Positions 13,428 to 15,910 of a stretch of DNA of 15,910 bases are shown in pieces. Both the position numbers and the translations under genes were made by a program. Position 1 is the stretch's first letter. Every line of letters begins with the position of its first letter. The stretch comes from Actinomycetota bacterium (GTDB taxonomy: Bacteria > Actinomycetota > Thermoleophilia > Solirubrobacterales > Thermoleophilaceae): the NCBI GenBank assembly GCA_005883295.1, contig VAWV01000025.1:1-15910 (forward strand). Reading direction: 5' to 3'. Under the pieces are notes generated by a model. The model made no database searches and was not told the origin of the DNA. It worked only from the letters and a program-made list of their open reading frames with translations.

Positions 13428-14246
13428 ATGTCGCCGCGCCTCGGCCACTTCGACTACGGGTCGCGGGCTGCGGCGATGTACGACGAGACCCGATCGGCGA
13501 GCCCATCGGTCCTCGGGCCGCTGCGCGCGTTCCTCCGCGATGCGCCCGGGCGCCGGCTCGCCGACATCGGCGGCGGCACCGGCAACTACGCGGCCGCGCT
13601 CCACGACCTCGAGGGCTTCGAGCCGCTCGTCGTCGACGTGTCAGCCGAGATGCTGCGCCGCGCCGAGGCCAAGGGACTCGCGACGCTGCAGTCGGACGCC
13701 GCCGCGCTGCAGCTCGGCGACGACAGATTCCACGCCGTGACGATGATCTCGATGCTCCACCACGTGCCCGACTGGCGGGCAGCCCTCGGGGAGGCGCGGC
13801 GGATACTCCGGCCCGGTGGCCGCCTCGCGGTGAAGGGTTTCGGGCGCGAGCACGCGGAGGTGTTCTGGCCGCTTCGGTATTTCCCGTCCGGGCGGGAGTG
13901 GTTCGACCGCACCCACGCCTCGATCGCCGAGGCGCTGCAGGAGCTTCCGGGCGCGGCCGTCGCCACGATCGAGTTCGAGGACCTGCAGGACGCGTCGCTC
14001 GCCGCGCTCTCTCACAGCCCCGGTGCCGTACTGCAGGCCGGTCGCGAGGGACGCACCAGCTTCTTCGCACGGCTGCGAACCGACGCGCCCGAAGAGCTCG
14101 CCCAGGGACTCGACGCCCTGAAGCGGGACCTCGCCGCGGGGCGGCATCCGGAGCTCGCGCCAGAGGTCCTCGAGACGCGCGCCCGGCTGGGCGACGCCGT
14201 GCTGATCTGCTGGACGAAGCCCGCTCAGTCCTCGAGCCGCTCGTAG
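13428..14246 (+). CDS. class I SAM-dependent methyltransferase (272 aa)
   Basis: A methyltransferase of the UbiE/Methyltransf_11 type; the substrate is unknown. Motif I is RRLADIGGGTGNYA (42-55), which binds SAM; PLVVDVSAEML follows with the acidic residue of strand 2. Then come SDAAALQLGDDRFHAVTMIS and MLHHVPDW (motif II region) and EARRILRPGGRLAVKGF (post II). The C-terminal third forms a variable substrate cap. ATG 13428 lies 13 bases after the glycerate kinase stop, so the two are probably cotranscribed. The last seven codons (14225-14246) overlap the 3' end of malate synthase on the other strand, and the final residues (PAQSSSRS) look like an unconstrained tail. Confidence 0.87.
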   Translation: MSPRLGHFDYGSRAAAMYDETRSASPSVLGPLRAFLRDAPGRRLADIGGGTGNYAAALHDLEGFEPLVVDVSAEMLRRAEAKGLATLQSDAAALQLGDDRFHAVTMISMLHHVPDWRAALGEARRILRPGGRLAVKGFGREHAEVFWPLRYFPSGREWFDRTHASIAEALQELPGAAVATIEFEDLQDASLAALSHSPGAVLQAGREGRTSFFARLRTDAPEELAQGLDALKRDLAAGRHPELAPEVLETRARLGDAVLICWTKPAQSSSRS

Positions 14247-15740
14247 GCCCGCAGCGTGAGGAAGTCGGCGTAGCGCTCCGAGAGCGCCACCTCCTCGAAC
14301 AGCTCGCGCGACTCCTGCGGCCGGCCCTGGGAGTAGAAGAACTCGTCGCCCACCTCCGCGCGCGGCGCCGTGGCGCACCCATTGCCAGACCTGCGAGCGG
14401 GCGATCTCCGCGGTGGCCGCGTCCTCCATCAGGTGGTGGATCGCGGCCGCCCCGTTGCCGCGCAGCCACGAGGAGATGTACTGGATGCCCACGTTCACGT
14501 CGTTGCGTAGCCCCTGCTCGGTGATCTCTCCGCCGGCCGAGGCGGCGTCGAGGAGCTCGCCGGCCCCCACCTCCACCTCCTCGCGCTGGCGCTCCACCTG
14601 GTTCGGCCGCTCGCCCAGCACCCTGTCGAACTCCTCGCGCGCCACGTCGACGAGGTCCGGGTGCGCCACCCACGTCCCGTCGAAGCCCTGGCCCGCCTCG
14701 CGCTCCTTGTCCGCGCGCACCGCCGCGACCGCGCTCTCGTTGATCTCGGGGTTCCGCCGGCTCGGTATGAACGCGGCCATCCCGCCCATCGCGTGGGCCC
14801 CGCGGCGGTGGCAGGTCTTCACGAGCAGCTCCGTGTAGGCGCGCATGAACGGGACGGTCATGGTCACGCTCGCGCGATCCGGCAGGAGGAACTCGGACCG
14901 GTCGCGGAAGCACTTGATCATGCTGAAGATGTAGTCCCAGCGGCCCGCGTTGAGGCTCGCGGAGTGCTCGCGGAGCTCGAAGAGGATCTCGTCCATCTCG
15001 AAGGCGGCCGGGATCGTCTCGATCAGGATCGTGGCCCGGATCGTGCCCGGGTCGAGGCCGAGCCGCTCCTCGGCATGGCCGAACACCTCGGCCCACAGCC
15101 GCGCCTCCAGGTGACTCTCCATCTTCGGCAGGTAGAAGTAGGGCCCCGACCCGCGCTCTACGAGCCGCCAGGCGTTGTGAAAGACGTAGAGCCCGAAGTC
15201 GAGCAACCCGCCCGCGACCGGCTCGCCGCCCACTTGCACGTGCCGGTCCACGAGATGCCAACCACGCGGCCGGACCAGCAGCGTGGCGAGCTCGTCGCCC
15301 AGCCGGTAGGTCCGCCCGCCCTCCTCGTGCTCGATCGTGCGCTCGATCGCATCGATCAGGTTGACCTGGCCGCCCACCACGTTCTTCCAGGTGGGCGACA
15401 GCGAGTCCTCGAAGTCAGCCATGAATCCGCGGGCGCCCGAGTTGAGGGCGTTGATCACCATCTTGCGATCGGTGGGACCGGTGATCTCCACCCGCCGGTC
15501 CAGCAGGTCGGCGGGCGCGGGCGCCACCCGCCAGTCGCCCTCGCGCACGTCGCGCGTCTCGCGCAGGAAATCAGGCGGCGCGCCGGCGTTCCACCGGGCG
15601 ACGCGCTCGGCGCGCCGCGCCACCAGCTCGCGGCGGCGGTCATCGAACCGCTCGTGCAGCTCGCCCACGAAGGCCAGCGCCTCGTCCGTGAGGACCTCGG
15701 CGAAGCGCCCCTCCACCGGTGCGCGCACCGCCACGCTCAC
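14225..15740 (-). CDS. aceB: malate synthase A, frameshifted near the C-terminus
   Basis: This enzyme condenses glyoxylate with acetyl-CoA to malate. Visible motifs are ITGPTDRKMVINALNSGA, FMADFEDSLSPTW (108-118), LLVRPRGWHL (154-163), YFYLPKMESH, ILIETI with Glu241, GRWDYIFSMIKCFRD (266-280), MGGMAAFIPSRR and the Asp of LMEDAATAEI, the catalytic base. After RSQVWQWVRHGA the frame breaks at about 14357-14372. Another frame then resumes with AEVGDEFFYSQGRPQESRE and ends FLTLRAYERLED at TGA 14225-14227. Relatives have some 20 residues there, carrying an 'EDG..VT' segment, so roughly 60-70 bases (2 above a multiple of three) seem lost. Unshifted, the first frame stays open to 13641. All catalytic residues lie before the break. 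GTG 15740 overlaps the upstream stop in GTGA, so it is coupled to glcF. Confidence 0.9.
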
Positions 15741-15910
15741 GGGCGGTCTCCCCGTATCGACATGTCCAGGAGCTCGACTGGATGCAGCACTCGGATCGGG
15801 CGTCCCAGCCGCTCCGCGTGGGCGGCGATCTGCAGCGCGCACCCGGGGTTGCCGGCCGCAACGACGTCGGCGCCGGTGTCGAGCAGGTTGCGCGCCTTGC
15901 GGCGGCCGAG
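15737..15910 (-). CDS. glcF: glycolate oxidase iron-sulfur subunit, C-terminal part (partial)
   Basis: Only the last 57 codons are in the window; the gene begins beyond base 15910. They read RKARNLLDTGADVVAAGNPG, C, then ALQIAAHAERLGRPIRVLHP and VELLDMSIRGDRP. The GNPGC..QI pattern followed by a HPVELL segment is the closing part of the second cysteine-rich CCG domain in GlcF-type subunits. GlcF carries Fe-S clusters and passes electrons from the GlcD/GlcE flavoproteins that oxidise glycolate to glyoxylate. Its stop overlaps the malate synthase start (GTGA), placing production and use of glyoxylate in one transcript. LutA/E-type Fe-S proteins share the CCG domain, but the aceB context favours GlcF. 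Confidence 0.82.
   Translation of the reverse strand, partial: LGRRKARNLLDTGADVVAAGNPGCALQIAAHAERLGRPIRVLHPVELLDMSIRGDRP

Noticed and set aside
12373..13740. 455-codon plus-strand frame overlapping glycerate kinase and methyltransferase
   Set aside because: Arg-dominated composition and no motif; it is an off-frame reading of two well-supported genes.
13641..14356. Continuation of the malate synthase frame beyond the break
   Set aside because: After QVWQWVRHGA the sequence loses all family features and runs antisense through the methyltransferase. The true C-terminus (FLTLRAYERLED) is in the next frame and ends at 14225.
1..15910. CRISPR arrays, insertion sequences, tRNA or rRNA genes
   Set aside because: I found no regularly spaced direct repeats, transposase motifs, terminal inverted repeats or tRNA-like cloverleaf sequence by eye. 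A covariance-model scan was not possible.

Overview
The window is GC-rich, tightly packed chromosomal DNA. Genes use many GTG starts and very G/C-rich third codon positions. No mobile element, CRISPR array, tRNA or rRNA was seen. Together with the gene types (LigC-type ligase with a stand-alone LigD-type polymerase, DtxR-family regulator, small 'CDTG..W' secreted proteins), this suggests an actinobacterium (Actinomycetota), possibly class Thermoleophilia. The lineage is inferred from composition and style, not proven.

Layout. 1-57: tail of an unknown gene. 74-1049 (+): a small membrane protein and a small secreted protein. 1043-2495 (-): an MBL-fold hydrolase and a HAD-superfamily hydrolase. 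2590-4622 (+): sucC-sucD, succinyl-CoA synthetase of the TCA cycle. 4625-5338 (-): a predicted tail-anchored protein with a sigma-region-4-like helical domain. 5425-6479 (+): a class I aminotransferase broken by a frameshift. 6514-9168 (+): two tandem paralogous secreted proteins built from a repeated four-cysteine unit; the second has a frameshift behind its signal peptide. 9182-9895 (-): DtxR/MntR-type metalloregulator. 9950-10912 (+): ATP-dependent DNA ligase (LigC type). 10914-11921 (-): LigD-type polymerase. 11949-12437 (+): macro-domain protein. 12434-13414 (+): glycerate kinase. 13428-14246 (+): SAM-dependent methyltransferase. 14225-15740 (-): malate synthase, frameshifted near its C-terminus. 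15737-15910 (-): C-terminal end of the glycolate oxidase iron-sulfur subunit (GlcF).

Two functional themes stand out. One is glycolate/glyoxylate use: GlcF helps oxidise glycolate to glyoxylate, malate synthase condenses it with acetyl-CoA, and glycerate kinase would take the alternative glycerate route, with sucCD serving the TCA cycle nearby. The other is a DNA-end repair group: separate ligase and polymerase genes facing each other, with a macro-domain gene divergent from the polymerase. No Ku gene is in the window.

The most notable signals are: (1) the four-copy, four-cysteine repeat in the tandem secreted paralogs; (2) three out-of-frame lesions in otherwise clean genes, plus an MBL gene lacking a normal start codon, which looks like assembly error or very recent damage; (3) -10-like hexamers only 6-9 bases before several start codons, suggesting leaderless transcripts; (4) five convergent gene pairs whose stops overlap or lie within 13 bases, leaving no room for ordinary terminators. 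There is no gene-free stretch longer than 300 bases.
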